In this document: one piece after another, positions 31,856 to 32,837 of the stretch | Numbering within the stretch: the first letter of the stretch is position 1 | Layout of the letters: every line of letters starts with the position of its first letter | DNA from: Candidatus Fermentibacteraceae bacterium | GTDB lineage: Bacteria > Fermentibacterota > Fermentibacteria > Fermentibacterales > JCC-6 | DNA length: 32,837 bases | Assembly (NCBI GenBank): GCA_016936235.1 | Contig: JAFGPK010000032.1 | Span: 1-32,837, forward strand | Direction: 5' to 3' | The notes under the pieces: generated by a model | The model's database searches: none | What the model saw: only the letters and a program-made list of their open reading frames with translations | Told to the model about the DNA's origin: nothing | Position numbers and translations under genes: made by a program

Positions 31856-32837
31856 ATGAGTTCAACTGCGGTACTGCTTTCCCTCCTGCTGGGTCCCGTC
31901 AGCGGGGATTTCCAGCACCTAATCTCCATAAGGCACTTCGGGTCAGCAATGGATCTGGCTGTTACGGATTCCCTCAGGGCAGAGGTCCATCGGGCTGCGG
32001 GGGAGGATTCAGCGGCTGCTGAACTTTACGGCAGGGCGTTCCGTACCGGTCCCTCCCCGGGGCTCTTCGCCCGTATGTGGGACTCGCTGTCTGACTGCGC
32101 TGCAGACAGCGGGGGATCCGAAAGCCGGGAGTTAAGGGAAATGCTGGCGGAATGGGGGAACCTCCTTCACTGGCAGCCGGCACATCTGCTTTCTCTCGTG
32201 GAAACGGCGTCCCAGCTGGAGGACAGCGCTCTGGCCGACAGCCTCACAGACTCGCTCCTGGCCCGGTACCCCCTGTCGGAGGAAGCGTACCAGGTATTGG
32301 GATGGGAGTTCTACGACAATCTCTACCCGGTGTGGTACGACGACTCCGCCAGGATAGAAGTACTCATGGATTTCATCGACCGGCGGGGAGACGCATCTGA
32401 TGTCTGGCGCTCCACGGCCTATCGGTATGCCCTGTCTGCGGTGCTGGGAACAGCCGATTCCGTCTCATGGCAGGAGCTACACGGGGAATGGATGGCCGGC
32501 TGCCCGGGTGACCCCCAGGTATATCTCACGGGAGCCGCCCTTCTGATAGACAGGGACTCCTCATTTTCGGCGGCGCTGGAGCTCGCGGACAGGGGTATTC
32601 TCCTGTACGGCGGCAACCGGGCCCCCGATGGAATGCCCGGAGAGGAATGGGCCCTGATCGGACCGGCCATGGAGGCGGGTCTCCAGTTCAGGAGGCTTCA
32701 GGCGCTGGCCGGACTCGGCCGGGATGAGGAGGCGCTGGCCGGGCTGGACTCGGTGCTGTCCCGGTTCAGCTTCGACATCGATGACTGCAACACGGAGGCT
32801 TCCCTCCTCTGGCTTCGCGGAAGGATCCTGCTGAACA
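31856..32837 (+). CDS. secreted TPR-like protein, 3' end outside window (hypothetical)
   Basis: 327 codons visible, open to the right edge. The N-terminus MSSTAVLLSLLLGPVSG is a likely signal peptide. The rest is helical, rich in Leu, Ala, Asp and Glu, with loose TPR-like repeats (SAAAELYGRAFRTGP near 52-66; LADSLTDSLLARYPLSEEAYQVLGWEFYD near 126-154; FSAALELADRGILLYGG near 239-255; LAGLGRDEEALAGLDSVLSRF near 286-306). TPR proteins of this sort often carry a C-terminal domain, for example thioredoxin- or peptidase-like, that would lie beyond the window. ATG 31856 with GGGAGGAG five bases upstream. Divergent from rseC. Confidence 0.7.
   Translation, partial: MSSTAVLLSLLLGPVSGDFQHLISIRHFGSAMDLAVTDSLRAEVHRAAGEDSAAAELYGRAFRTGPSPGLFARMWDSLSDCAADSGGSESRELREMLAEWGNLLHWQPAHLLSLVETASQLEDSALADSLTDSLLARYPLSEEAYQVLGWEFYDNLYPVWYDDSARIEVLMDFIDRRGDASDVWRSTAYRYALSAVLGTADSVSWQELHGEWMAGCPGDPQVYLTGAALLIDRDSSFSAALELADRGILLYGGNRAPDGMPGEEWALIGPAMEAGLQFRRLQALAGLGRDEEALAGLDSVLSRFSFDIDDCNTEASLLWLRGRILLN

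Noticed and set aside
32697-32750. Near-identical GCGCTGGCCGG direct repeat
   Set aside because: It lies inside a TPR-like coding repeat (LAGLGRDEEALAGLDS) and follows from protein repetition and GC-rich codons.
1-32837. CRISPR array, tRNA, rRNA, prophage or complete insertion sequence
   Set aside because: I saw no regularly spaced repeats, no cloverleaf-like or rRNA sequence, and no intact transposase or integrase.

Overview
The window looks like chromosomal DNA of a GC-rich, Gram-negative (diderm) bacterium. The envelope genes show this: an LPS-assembly outer-membrane protein (LptD), ADP-heptose synthesis (split HldE), two GT9 heptosyltransferases, several lipoproteins and a likely beta-barrel. 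TTG and GTG starts are common and Shine-Dalgarno (SD) sites are strong (GGAGG, once the longer GGAGGTGATC). The gene mix (TPR lipoproteins, K+-type membrane pyrophosphatase, PASTA protein beside rsmB/rpe, DUF3467, YbbR) suggests an uncultivated FCB-like or candidate-phylum lineage. That placement is inference; there is no rRNA here to settle it.

Layout. 1-3.1 kb (minus) is the classic ffh-rpsP-khpA-rimM-trmD translation operon, with trmD running off the left edge. 3.2-8.5 kb (minus) is hppA, a NifU-like scaffold gene, rsmB, a PASTA protein, rpe and a small lipoprotein, tightly packed with 4-base or slightly longer overlaps from rsmB onward. 8.6-10.1 kb (minus) holds the two halves of ADP-heptose synthesis as separate overlapping genes. 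10.16-19.2 kb (plus) carries DUF3467, YbbR, a large membrane-anchored protein, RNA polymerase omega, a parvulin/TPR lipoprotein, then a terminator and an envelope operon of an LpoA-like lipoprotein, a ROK sugar kinase and LptD. 19.2-25.4 kb holds HU, a broken sugar transferase beside a foreign-looking fragment, a multispanning glycosyltransferase-like protein, and a minus-strand group of one GT4 and two GT9 glycosyltransferases. 25.7-28.5 kb (plus) is trxA, trxB, a double-thioredoxin-fold oxidoreductase and a possible outer-membrane protein. 28.5-31.7 kb (minus) is rseC-tldD-tldE. A TPR-like secreted protein leaves the right edge.

Most genes are housekeeping or envelope biogenesis, and I see no wholly new defence or mobile system. 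The most interesting points are: (i) genes whose conserved N-termini have no ATG/GTG/TTG start, most clearly the heptose nucleotidyltransferase, where an ATT codon sits at good distance from a strong SD; (ii) a shared Cys-Pro/Cys-Pro-His-Gly pattern in two otherwise unrelated envelope proteins; (iii) a sugar transferase cut at its membrane-anchor half next to a non-native fragment; (iv) twin 16-bp repeats spaced 21 bp at the hppA promoter; and (v) a compact trxA-trxB-PDO redox operon.
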